Shown: positions 53,462-61,622 of the stretch, piece by piece
Position numbering within the stretch: the first letter of the stretch is position 1
Layout: every line of letters begins with the position of its first letter
NCBI GenBank assembly: GCA_001464615.1
Contig: LNFI01000016.1
Span: 62,001 to 126,000, forward strand
Length of the DNA stretch: 64,000 nucleotides
Direction of reading: 5' to 3'
DNA from: Sphingomonadales bacterium Ga0077557
Lineage (GTDB): Bacteria; Pseudomonadota; Alphaproteobacteria; Sphingomonadales; Sphingomonadaceae
Position numbers and translations under genes: made by a program
The notes under the pieces: model-generated
What the model saw: only the letters and a program-made list of their open reading frames with translations
Told to the model about the DNA's origin: nothing
Database searches by the model: none

Positions 53462-54825
53462 GAATCAAAAGGATTTTTCGGCGCGCGCAAGGTCAGCCGC
53501 ACGGGCACCGCACCAAAGCCAAGATCGCGACGAATCCCGTTGATCAAATAGCGTTGATAGCTTTCGGGCAACTGATCGACCCTGGTACCGAAGAGGACGA
53601 AACCAGGCGGACGTGTCTTGGCCTGAGTGAGGTAACGCAGCTTGATCCGCTTGCCACCGGGTGCCGGCGGCGGATTGGCCTCTACCGCGCGTTCAAACCA
53701 GCGATTGAGTTCGCCAGTGCCAACCCGGCGCGACCAGGCGTCACGCGTTTCAAAGGCCGCCGCGATCAGTTGATCAATGCCCTTGCCCGTTGCGCCCGAA
53801 ATGGTGAGCAGCGGCACGCCACGTACCTGGGCCAAGCCCTCGTCAAGAGCGGCGCGAACGCCATTGAACAGCCGGCTCGCATCCTCCGCGACATCCCATT
53901 TGTTGAGCGCGATGATCAGCGCGCGCCCTTCCTGCAGGGCACGGTCAGCAATCTTCAGATCCTGGACCTCTAGCCCCCGCGTCGCATCGAGCAACAGCAC
54001 AACGACCTCGGCAAAATCGATCGCATGCAGCGCATCAGCGACTGACAGTTTTTCGAGCTTATCCTGCACATTCGCGCGCTTGCGCATGCCGGCGGTGTCG
54101 ATCAGGCGCACGGGGCGCGTACCGCCCGCAGGATTGGGCCATTCCCAATCGATCGCGATCGAATCGCGGGTAATGCCTGCCTCGGGCCCCGTAATCAGCC
54201 GATCCTCCCCCAGGATGCGATTAATCAGCGTTGATTTGCCGGCATTGGGACGACCAACAATCGCCAGCTTGAGCACGGCATTGGGATTGTCCTCATCCTC
54301 TTCAGCCTCTTCCTCGATCGCCTTGCCCTCAAGGTGCGGGAAAAGTGCCTCAAACAGGTCGCCGAGCCCCTCGCCATGTTCAGCGGAGAGCTGCACCGGA
54401 TCGCCAAACCCAAGCGATAGCGAATCGAGCACGCCCGCTTCGCCAGCGCGGCCTTCCGCCTTATTCGCGACAAGCACGATCGGCGTTGTCGATCCGCGCA
54501 GCCAGCGCGCGATTTCTTCGTCGAGCGGGACTAACCCGACGCGCGCATCGATCAGGAACAGCGCGACATCGGCCATTTTCACCGCCGCTTCGGTCTGTTG
54601 GCGCATCCGCCCTGGTAGCGAGGCGGCGTCCTCGTCTTCATAGCCGGCGGTATCGATGATTCGAAAATCGAGGCCGATCAGATGCGCATCGCCCTCGCGC
54701 CGATCGCGCGTGACGCCAGGGCGATCATCGACAAGCGCCAGTTTTTTACCGACAAGTCGGTTGAACAAGGTGGATTTGCCGACATTGGGGCGGCCAATAA
54801 TTGCGACGACGGGAAGCTGTGCCAT
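53458..54825 (-). CDS. der: Ribosome-associated GTPase Der (EngA)
   Basis: 455 residues with two tandem GTPase domains: GRPNVGKSTLFNRLVGK at the start and GRPNAGKSTLINRILGED near 190, each followed by DTAG (IIDTAGYED, LIDTAGMRK) and NKxD-type motifs (LVANKAEG, ALNKWDVAE), then a C-terminal KH-like domain (ending APKNPFDS). Needed for 50S ribosomal subunit maturation. The order bamB-der is common in proteobacteria. Confidence 0.97.
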   Translation of the reverse strand: MAQLPVVAIIGRPNVGKSTLFNRLVGKKLALVDDRPGVTRDRREGDAHLIGLDFRIIDTAGYEDEDAASLPGRMRQQTEAAVKMADVALFLIDARVGLVPLDEEIARWLRGSTTPIVLVANKAEGRAGEAGVLDSLSLGFGDPVQLSAEHGEGLGDLFEALFPHLEGKAIEEEAEEDEDNPNAVLKLAIVGRPNAGKSTLINRILGEDRLITGPEAGITRDSIAIDWEWPNPAGGTRPVRLIDTAGMRKRANVQDKLEKLSVADALHAIDFAEVVVLLLDATRGLEVQDLKIADRALQEGRALIIALNKWDVAEDASRLFNGVRAALDEGLAQVRGVPLLTISGATGKGIDQLIAAAFETRDAWSRRVGTGELNRWFERAVEANPPPAPGGKRIKLRYLTQAKTRPPGFVLFGTRVDQLPESYQRYLINGIRRDLGFGAVPVRLTLRAPKNPFDS

Positions 54826-54877
54826 CGGGGCCTTTTAGCGCCACCGCTGATTTTCGCCACCCGCCGTGGCGTGGCGA

Positions 54878-56200
54878 TTATCGATACGCAGTGATCCGCC
54901 CCTTGGCATCAATCGTGTACAGCAGATTACCTGCCACCAACGGCGGGAGACTGAACGATGCACCGCCCTTGATTACCGCGCCTTTTTCGCCAGTTGTCGG
55001 GGAGACAGAGACGATTTTACCTTCGGAATTGAGCAGGATCAGGCGACCGCCCGCAAGCACAGGGCCGATCCAGCTAATCGCGTTTTTCCGCTTCTTCATG
55101 TTTTTGAAGCCGCCAAGATCGCTGATCCAGCGAATTTTTCCGTTCGCGCGCGACAAGCAATAGAGCTTGGCATCATCGGTCACCACGAACACCCATTCGC
55201 CAGCAATCCATGGGGTGGAAATGCCGGCCAGATTCTGTTCCCACAATCGCTGGCCCGTGGTCAGCTCAAGCGCAACCATGCGCCCGCCTTCGCCGACGGC
55301 ATAAACGCGGTTTTGATCAATCACTGGTGCCGCATCGATATCGGCAAGACTGGAAACCGAGGTTGACGCACTCGTCCGCGACAGGATTTCCTGCCACAAG
55401 ACGCGTCCATTTTCATAACGATAGGCGTTGAGTTCGCCGGACGAAAATCCAGCGACAATCGTGCCGCGCGCGGCTGCCGGTGCAGCGACCCCGAACACGC
55501 CCTGCGATTCAAGCGACCCGCTGGCGGTCCATTGCACCGTTCCGTCAGTCTGTGACAGCGCGTAAAGCTCGTTATTCTGGCTCAGCACATAGACCGCGCC
55601 ATTGGCGACCGTCGGCGCCCCACGCAGTGGCCCCGATGGGCGGACCCGCCACAAAATCTTGCCATTGGTGGCATCCAACGCAACGATGTCGCCCAGGCCA
55701 TCGCTGGCAAACAAGCGGCCTTCGTCAAAGCTGACGCCGCCGCCAAAACGAGCATCGCGGTTTTCCTTGTTCTCGGTCAGCGGTGCCTTCCACAATGGCT
55801 TGCCGGTATCGGCTGCAAAGGCGTGGACGACCGCATCGACATCAACCACGAACAGCTTATTTTCGGCAACCACCGGCGCGGCACCAAGCCGCTGGCGATT
55901 GGATCCGCCATTGATGTTCGCCGACCATACCCGCGAGAGTTCCGTGCCCAGTGCGACATGGCCAAGCGATTTGGCGGCGTTGCCGCCCGGCTGCGCCCAA
56001 TCGGCAATTGGTCCAGCCGGCGGCAGCAGCACTTGCACATCGGCGATCGTCTTGTCGGCTTCGGCGCCGTTTTCCGACACCAGAATCGGCACGCGATCGC
56101 CCAGCGTCGGGGTCTTTTTCGGCCCGCCTTTAAAGGCTCCGCAACCGCTCAGCGCGATCAGCGCCGCAATGGCGATCGGCGATCGAAGTGATTTCATCAT
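54878..56200 (-). CDS. bamB: Outer-membrane assembly lipoprotein BamB (PQQ-repeat propeller)
   Basis: 440 residues. A lipobox LSGC ends the signal sequence MMKSLRSPIAIAALIALSGC. An eight-bladed propeller is indicated by repeats with AWxGxxLW-like elements (ADTGKPLWKAPLTE, DATNGKILWRVRPSG, LTTGQRLWEQNLAG). Two starts (56200, 56197) are adjacent. BamB is part of the BAM complex for beta-barrel insertion. The start overlaps the preceding TPR gene stop. Confidence 0.93.
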   Translation of the reverse strand: MMKSLRSPIAIAALIALSGCGAFKGGPKKTPTLGDRVPILVSENGAEADKTIADVQVLLPPAGPIADWAQPGGNAAKSLGHVALGTELSRVWSANINGGSNRQRLGAAPVVAENKLFVVDVDAVVHAFAADTGKPLWKAPLTENKENRDARFGGGVSFDEGRLFASDGLGDIVALDATNGKILWRVRPSGPLRGAPTVANGAVYVLSQNNELYALSQTDGTVQWTASGSLESQGVFGVAAPAAARGTIVAGFSSGELNAYRYENGRVLWQEILSRTSASTSVSSLADIDAAPVIDQNRVYAVGEGGRMVALELTTGQRLWEQNLAGISTPWIAGEWVFVVTDDAKLYCLSRANGKIRWISDLGGFKNMKKRKNAISWIGPVLAGGRLILLNSEGKIVSVSPTTGEKGAVIKGGASFSLPPLVAGNLLYTIDAKGRITAYR

Positions 56201-56910
56201 TGCGGTTTCTTTTCCTCAGTCTGGTCTACGGCATCGACGCCGAGCTCACCGGCCATCTGCACCGCGCGCTGGCGCAGGCTTTCAGGCACGGTCTGATCTC
56301 TGGCAATCCGGCCGAACAAATCGCCGGCCGCCCGCTTCTGGTTCAATTTCAGGTGAGCGATCGCCACCAATTCGCCAGCAGAGCCGAACCAGGGTTCGCC
56401 CGGCACAGCAAGCGGCTTTAGCCGATCGATCACGGTCTGCGGCTTCAAGCCATCATATTCTGCATAGGTTTGGCGGATCAGCGCCAGATCACGGAACGGT
56501 TTGGCCGCGCCGGTATCATTCACCACCTCGCCAAATTTCGCGGCGGCCCCCTTCAGATCATTTTTCTGCAACAGAATGTCTGCCTGGGTAAACTTGGCCA
56601 GCGAGCGATACCCGCCAATGCCATCGTCTGCGAGCGCGGCGAGCGGTTTAGTCGCCAACTTTTCGTCGCCCGCGCCCAGCTTTTCAAATACCGTGGCGAG
56701 CTGCTCACCTTGTTCGCCGGCCTGTTGCTGGCGTTGGTTCTGCCAAACGAGCACACCGGCAAAGACAGCCAGCCCCAACACCACCGCGCCAATCAGCCAG
56801 CGGCCATAGCGGGTCCAGAAATCCCTGGCCTGGTCGCGACGCAGCTCTTCATCGACTTCGCGCAGAAATGCTTCATTGGTTGGTGGCGTAACGGCCAAGA
56901 TATGCTCCAT
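56197..56910 (-). CDS. YfgM-like membrane-anchored TPR protein
   Basis: 237 residues. One membrane helix (LIGAVVLGLAVFAGVLVW, about 40-57) is preceded by the conserved NEAFLREVDEELRRDQARDF and followed by periplasmic TPR-like helices (YRSLAKFTQADILLQKNDLK). YfgM homologues act as SecYEG/PpiD ancillary chaperones. The genomic order yfgM-bamB-der is widespread, and supports the call. Confidence 0.88.
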   Translation of the reverse strand: MEHILAVTPPTNEAFLREVDEELRRDQARDFWTRYGRWLIGAVVLGLAVFAGVLVWQNQRQQQAGEQGEQLATVFEKLGAGDEKLATKPLAALADDGIGGYRSLAKFTQADILLQKNDLKGAAAKFGEVVNDTGAAKPFRDLALIRQTYAEYDGLKPQTVIDRLKPLAVPGEPWFGSAGELVAIAHLKLNQKRAAGDLFGRIARDQTVPESLRQRAVQMAGELGVDAVDQTEEKKPQ

Positions 56911-56964
56911 CGGATGGCAGGAAGGCGCGGACCTTAGCGGCAGCCCTGAGTAAACGAAAGGGTA

Positions 56965-57837
56965 TCAATCCTTGGGGGCGTAGGTCTGTTCCGGCCCAGG
57001 AAATGCCCGGGACCGGACATCGCTCGCATAGGTCTCAACCGCGGCGGAAATACGGCCAGCAATATCGCCGAAACGTTTCACAAACCGCGGCGTCCGTTCG
57101 AACAGACCCAGCATATCTTCTGCTACCAGCACCTGCCCATCGCATTGCGCCGATGCGCCGATGCCAATCACAGGCACATCGACACTTTGGGTGACAGCGG
57201 CACCGATCGGCTCGACTACGCCTTCCAGCACCATCGCAAACGCCCCGGCATCGGCAACCGCTTTGGCATCCGCCATGATCTTCTCATGCTCCTGCTGGCT
57301 GCGGCCACGCGCGCCATAGCCGCCCAGCACGTTTACCGCCTGGGGCGTCAGGCCAATATGCGCCATCACTGGGATGCCGCGTTCGCTCAAAAAGCGGATT
57401 GTCGGTGCCATCGCCTGGCCACCTTCCAGCTTGATCGCCGCGCAGCCGGTTTCAGCCATCACGCGGGAGGCGCTGGCAAAAGCGGCTTCGGGTGAGGACT
57501 CATAGCTGCCGAATGGCATATCGACGATAACAACGCTGTGATAACTGCCCCGGACGACTGCCGCGCCATGCGCGCACATCATGTCCAGCGTCACCGCCAG
57601 GGTTGATGGCAGGCCATAAATGACCTGACCAAGCGAATCACCGACCAACAGCATATCGCAATGCGGATCGAGCAGCTGCGCCATCCGCACGGTATAGGCC
57701 GTCAGCATGACCAGCGGCTGCTCCGTTTTGCCGTCGAATTTGCGCCGCTGGATCGCTGGCACCGTAAGGCGTTTCATCGGCGCCGGCGTGGGGTTCGCGC
57801 GGCTGGTCGCGGTATCGATTGTGAAGGTCGTAGACAT
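56965..57837 (-). CDS. panB: 3-methyl-2-oxobutanoate hydroxymethyltransferase
   Basis: 290 residues. TIM-barrel with [14 protein letters not shown] (Asp for Mg), [35 protein letters not shown], and [18 protein letters not shown]. It makes ketopantoate from 2-oxoisovalerate and methylene-THF in pantothenate synthesis. An 8-bp inverted repeat GCTGTCCG/CGGACAGC (57839-57883) sits directly before the start. No panC is adjacent. Confidence 0.95.
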   Translation of the reverse strand: MSTTFTIDTATSRANPTPAPMKRLTVPAIQRRKFDGKTEQPLVMLTAYTVRMAQLLDPHCDMLLVGDSLGQVIYGLPSTLAVTLDMMCAHGAAVVRGSYHSVVIVDMPFGSYESSPEAAFASASRVMAETGCAAIKLEGGQAMAPTIRFLSERGIPVMAHIGLTPQAVNVLGGYGARGRSQQEHEKIMADAKAVADAGAFAMVLEGVVEPIGAAVTQSVDVPVIGIGASAQCDGQVLVAEDMLGLFERTPRFVKRFGDIAGRISAAVETYASDVRSRAFPGPEQTYAPKD

Positions 57838-57964
57838 TGCTGTCCGTTAACGGATTCAACCAAGCGAGGCCAGAGCGGACAGCCGCCGAAGTAAAATTCA
57901 GTTGACGTTATGTTAGATATTTTTTACATCATGACTATCTATGCTGACATCAACAGGGGTGATC

Positions 57965-58429
57965 ATGACGTTTCGCGAAAAAATGCTGTGGGTTTCGATC
58001 GTCGCAGAGACAGCGATCTGGGGCTCCTATCTGTTTGACGTCGGCAGTTTACTGGCGCGCGGGACAGTCAATGCGGAGCAGGCCTATGGCGGCTTTATCC
58101 AATCTGTGATCCTGCTGGTGACGGTCGAAGTGGCCGCCGCGATCATCCTTGCCATCTGGGCACCGGCCGACGCCAATGCGCCTGAAGATGCGCGCGACCG
58201 CGACTTTGCGGCAACGGCGGCGGTCCCGGCCTATACCCTGCTGAGCATGCTGGTGATCGCCGTCATGGTGGCAACCCCGATCATCGTCACAGCAGCGCAG
58301 CGTTGGCTAACCGGCGATCCAAAGACGATCATTGCTGTCGTCATCGGCAATGCCCTGCTGCTCGCCTTGGTGGCGGCGCATGTCGTCAATGCCGGTGCGC
58401 AACTCTGGCGTTATCGTCGGGAAGGCTGA
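57965..58429 (+). CDS. Unknown four-helix membrane protein, partner of an XRE regulator
   Basis: 154 residues from the ATG at 57965, chosen for AGGGG five bases before it. About four membrane helices (LWVSIVAETAIWGSYLFDVG, VILLVTVEVAAAIILAIWA, and two more). A possible promoter TTGACG-17-TACATC lies at 57902-57930. It resembles membrane proteins that are paired with a small XRE regulator, which directly follows it here. Function unknown. Confidence 0.7.
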   Translation: MTFREKMLWVSIVAETAIWGSYLFDVGSLLARGTVNAEQAYGGFIQSVILLVTVEVAAAIILAIWAPADANAPEDARDRDFAATAAVPAYTLLSMLVIAVMVATPIIVTAAQRWLTGDPKTIIAVVIGNALLLALVAAHVVNAGAQLWRYRREG

Positions 58430-58431
58430 TC

Positions 58432-58644
58432 ATGGCCGTCCCGCCCATCACCAACAGCATCCGGACCCTGCGCTTCATGGCAGGCGAAATGACGCAGGCC
58501 GAGCTGGCCGAAAAGATCGGCATGACTCGGCAGACTATCGCCGCGATCGAGGCGGGCAAATATTCGCCGTCGCTTGAGGCCGCATTTCGAATCGCTGCGG
58601 TCTTTGGCAAGTCACTCGACGATGTGTTTCAATGGCAGGGCTGA
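58432..58644 (+). CDS. XRE-family HTH transcriptional regulator
   Basis: 70 residues, essentially a lone helix-turn-helix domain: MTQAELAEKIGMTRQTIAAI followed by SLEAAFRIAAVFGKSLDDVF. Such minimal regulators often control themselves and the membrane protein gene beside them. The ATG is 2 bp after the stop of that gene. Confidence 0.93.
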   Translation: MAVPPITNSIRTLRFMAGEMTQAELAEKIGMTRQTIAAIEAGKYSPSLEAAFRIAAVFGKSLDDVFQWQG

Positions 58645-58716
58645 TCCATGCCACCTGCGCCGATGGTCGTCCCGTGATTCCAATGGCCGGTGACCCCGCC
58701 CTCAGAATCGCTTCTT

Positions 58717-59154
58717 TCAGGAAATCCAGCGCCGCTTGATCGCGATACCGGCAAACCAAAGCTGCACCACCGCCATCAAAAAGATAAACAGCGGAAACGG
58801 CACCGTCGCCGCTGCGCCCTTCACCGCGATCAGGTCGGTCGCGCCGAACACCCAACCGAACTGAACGATCACGCCAGCCAGCGATAGCCCATAAAGCAGC
58901 CAGGCGAATTTCGATCGCAGCAGCAGCGCGACCGATCCTGCCAGCGCGGGCAGCACCGCAAGCGCATAGATAAAGCTGAACCATGCCGGCAGCTTCACAA
59001 AGGACGCCCGATCATAGTCGCTCATCGCCGCCAGCGCCGTCGCGTCAACGGTCATATGCGCATAAAAGGCGAACACGCCCGCTGCCGCCCATAGCAGCAG
59101 CATTACCGCCACGACCCAGAACCAGGTTGGTGGTTTTTGTTTGGATAAAGGCAC
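58717..59154 (-). CDS. Unknown four-helix membrane protein
   Basis: 145 residues with a GTG start at 59154, chosen because GGAGGG lies seven bases before it; an ATG at 59172 lacks a ribosome site. About four hydrophobic helices (TWFWVVAVMLLLWAAAGVFA, FSFIYALAVLPALAGSVALL, WLLYGLSLAGVIVQFGWVFG, and PFPLFIFLMAVVQLWF). No family recognised; probably a small membrane-embedded conserved protein. Confidence 0.72.
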   Translation of the reverse strand: MPLSKQKPPTWFWVVAVMLLLWAAAGVFAFYAHMTVDATALAAMSDYDRASFVKLPAWFSFIYALAVLPALAGSVALLLRSKFAWLLYGLSLAGVIVQFGWVFGATDLIAVKGAAATVPFPLFIFLMAVVQLWFAGIAIKRRWIS

Positions 59155-59239
59155 AGGTCTTCCCTCCCCCATGTTTGATGAAAGGGAAGCTGCGCCCAAT
59201 CGCGGCGAATCGCAATTCTGGGGTACGTAGCGCGCCCGG

Positions 59240-59521
59240 TCAGGCGACCTTTACGCCTTTCCAAAAGGCGAAATAGCCCTTGATCTGCGCGGCCTTTTCC
59301 TTGGGATCAGGATAGTACCAGACGGCATCGGCATTGCGCTGCCCACCCGCCACGATCGTCTTGTAGCTGGCTTCACCCTTCCATGGGCAATGGCTGTGCG
59401 TGCTGCTGTCTTCGAGCAACTCCATCTTCACCGAATCGGCGGGGAAATAATGGTTGCCTTCAATCACAATCGTCGCGTCGGACTGAGCGATGACGGTGTC
59501 ATTCCAGGTGGCGGTCGGCAT
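59240..59521 (-). CDS. DUF427 family protein
   Basis: 93 residues with the DUF427 pattern NHYFPADSVKMELLEDSSTH, CPWKGEASYKTI and AVWYYPDPKEKAAQIKGYFA. A small beta-barrel of unknown function, possibly ligand-binding. Stand-alone gene. Confidence 0.9.
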   Translation of the reverse strand: MPTATWNDTVIAQSDATIVIEGNHYFPADSVKMELLEDSSTHSHCPWKGEASYKTIVAGGQRNADAVWYYPDPKEKAAQIKGYFAFWKGVKVA

Positions 59522-59586
59522 AAATGGGGCTCCTGTAGGGGGACCAGCGATATGGGGAAGCCGACAGCCGCAGCCAAGGCCCGGGA

Positions 59587-59931
59587 TCAGGCGAATTGCG
59601 TGCGATAATCATCGGGTTTGAAGCCGATCAGCAGCGCATCGCCTGACTCCAGCACGGGGCGTTTGATCATCGACGGGTTGGCCAGCATCAGCGCGATCGC
59701 CTTGTCGGCATCGATTCCCTGTTTGTCGGCATCGGGCAACTGGCGGAAGGTCGTTCCGGCCCGGTTGAGCACCCTTTCCCAACCGGCGCGCGCCACCCAG
59801 TCGCGCAACCGCGCTGGATCAACCCCGGCGGTTTTGTAATCGTGAAACTGATAGGCAACCCCGGCAGTATCAAGCCAGACGCGCGCCTTTTTCATCGTGT
59901 CGCAATTCTTGATCCCGTAGATGATGGTCAT
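59587..59931 (-). CDS. ArsC/Spx-family reductase-like protein (YffB type)
   Basis: 114 residues with NCDTMKKARVWLDTAGVAYQ, the YffB variant of the ArsC/Spx active site with one Cys, and late SMIKRPVLESGDALLIGF. A glutathione-linked reductase of unknown substrate; it is not part of the ars operon at 40 kb. Confidence 0.88.
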   Translation of the reverse strand: MTIIYGIKNCDTMKKARVWLDTAGVAYQFHDYKTAGVDPARLRDWVARAGWERVLNRAGTTFRQLPDADKQGIDADKAIALMLANPSMIKRPVLESGDALLIGFKPDDYRTQFA

Positions 59932-59979
59932 GCAGGTGCATCCAAGATGATGTGATCGGCAAAAAGGCCTCAGTCGGCC

Positions 59980-60594
59980 TCAGCGCGCGATGCAGGTGAC
60001 CCCGGCCCAAAGATCCGAGATTTTGGCGGCCGGCTTGGCGCTTTCGAGCAGGCCCGACATATCGCCCGCCATAAATTCAATGCCGATCGTGCTTTCCTCG
60101 ATTGTCGCGGTGTAGGCAGCTTCCAGCGCCTTGCGCGTGCTGCCCACGCCAATACCCGCCAATGTCGTCAGCTTGGCATCGGCGCCCGGACCGCCAACGC
60201 TCCAGCCGGCAAATTTCTTGTCCTGAAACAGCAATGTCAGCTTGCCGGGGAAGTCCGCATAGAAAATTGGCCCCGCGCCGCATTCTTCATAATCGCCCGA
60301 ATCGCCGATCGGGCCCTGGACCTTGCCGATACGCTCAAGCGCCTCATCCTGCGCCGTACCAAATGGCACTGCATAGGTCTTGCCGCTGTCGCCATCGACC
60401 AATTGCAAGCCATCGCCAACCAGCGCGACCAAGAGCGGCGAGACAGCAGTGGTCGATGGAGCAGGTGCTGGGTCGGCAAGCGCGACATTGGCGCTGTTGA
60501 TCGCCGGATCGCTCGCCGCCTGATTATCGTCGGCACCCCCGCCCGCCGTGCAGCCGACCAGCATCACCATCACCACCAACAGGCCTTGCCGCAT
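59980..60594 (-). CDS. Putative lipoprotein of unknown function
   Basis: 204 residues from the ATG at 60594 (GGGGGAGA upstream). A lipobox at MLVGC after a short hydrophobic segment, an Ala/Pro/Thr-rich linker, then a compact domain with PFGTAQDEALERIGKVQGP and GVGSTRKALEAAYTATIEES. Two later Cys may pair. No family recognised. Confidence 0.72.
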   Translation of the reverse strand: MRQGLLVVMVMLVGCTAGGGADDNQAASDPAINSANVALADPAPAPSTTAVSPLLVALVGDGLQLVDGDSGKTYAVPFGTAQDEALERIGKVQGPIGDSGDYEECGAGPIFYADFPGKLTLLFQDKKFAGWSVGGPGADAKLTTLAGIGVGSTRKALEAAYTATIEESTIGIEFMAGDMSGLLESAKPAAKISDLWAGVTCIAR

Positions 60595-60656
60595 GACGAT
60601 TCTCCCCCGGTTACCCCAGCAATTTAGCCAAGATGCCCGTCGCAAACCATCACCGA

Positions 60657-61613
60657 TTAATGGTGATCGCCAATCCCTGCGCCGAACCGCCCGATCTGCA
60701 GATATTTGGTGCGCCGCTCGGTGCGCAATGCGGTTGCAGACAGCGCCCCAAGGGCGGCAAGTTCAGCAGACAGGGCGACACCCACCCGCTTGATCATCGT
60801 GGCGTGGTCGCGGTGCGCGCCTCCAGCGGGTTCGTAAACGATCCGGTCAATCACCCCAAGGCTGAGCAATTCACCGGCAGTGATCTTCATCGCCTCGGCA
60901 GCGTCGGCTGCCCGCGCCGCGCTGCGCCACAGGATTGACGCGCAGCCCTCTGGTGAGATCACCGAATAGATCGAATGTTCGAGCATCAGCACGCGATTGG
61001 CCGCCGCCAGCGCGACTGCGCCGCCCGATCCGCCTTCCCCAGCTATGATCGCGACGATAGGCACGCCCAGCGACAGGCAGCGTTCGGTGCTGCGCGCAAT
61101 CGCCTCCGCCTGGCCGCGTTCTTCAGCGTCCATGCCGGGAAACGCCCCCGGCGTATCGACCAAGGTGATGACCGGCAGGCCGAACTTATCCGCCAAATCC
61201 ATCAGCCTGATCGCCTTGCGATAGCCCTCGGGCTTGGCCATCCCGAAATTATGCTTGAGGCGCGAGGCGGTATCGTCGCCTTTGGCATGACCAAGCACCA
61301 CGACGGGCCGCCCCTGGAAACTGGCAAGCCCACCGGTCATCGCTGGATCATCAGAAAAGGCGCGATCACCCCCCAGCGGCATGAAATCAGTGAACAGGCC
61401 ATCGATATAATGGTTGATATGCGGGCGGGCCGGATGCCGCGCCACCATCGCCCGCTGCCAGGGCGTCAGCTTGCTATAGAGAAAACCAAGCTGGCGCTGC
61501 GCCCGCTCCTCCAGCTGCGCAGCCTCATCAAGGCGCTCGCCCGTGCGGCGCAAATTCGCCGCACTTTGATCGAGCGCCTCGATCGCTTTTTCAAAGGGCA
61601 GATAGTCGCTCAC
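60657..61613 (-). CDS. accA: Acetyl-CoA carboxylase carboxyltransferase subunit alpha
   Basis: 318 residues with a GTG start at 61613; GGAG lies seven bases before it and sits at the end of the mcr gene. Crotonase-like fold: [40 protein letters not shown] and [20 protein letters not shown]. With AccD it transfers CO2 from biotin to acetyl-CoA. The 9-bp gap to the upstream malonyl-CoA reductase means the two are probably co-expressed. Confidence 0.96.
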   Translation of the reverse strand: MSDYLPFEKAIEALDQSAANLRRTGERLDEAAQLEERAQRQLGFLYSKLTPWQRAMVARHPARPHINHYIDGLFTDFMPLGGDRAFSDDPAMTGGLASFQGRPVVVLGHAKGDDTASRLKHNFGMAKPEGYRKAIRLMDLADKFGLPVITLVDTPGAFPGMDAEERGQAEAIARSTERCLSLGVPIVAIIAGEGGSGGAVALAAANRVLMLEHSIYSVISPEGCASILWRSAARAADAAEAMKITAGELLSLGVIDRIVYEPAGGAHRDHATMIKRVGVALSAELAALGALSATALRTERRTKYLQIGRFGAGIGDHH

Positions 61614-61622
61614 CCTAACTCC

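Noticed and set aside
54849..54875. CGCCAC-loop-GTGGCG hairpin between der and bamB, considered as a terminator.
   Set aside because: The T-run is on the wrong side for the minus-strand genes and both genes belong to one conserved unit.
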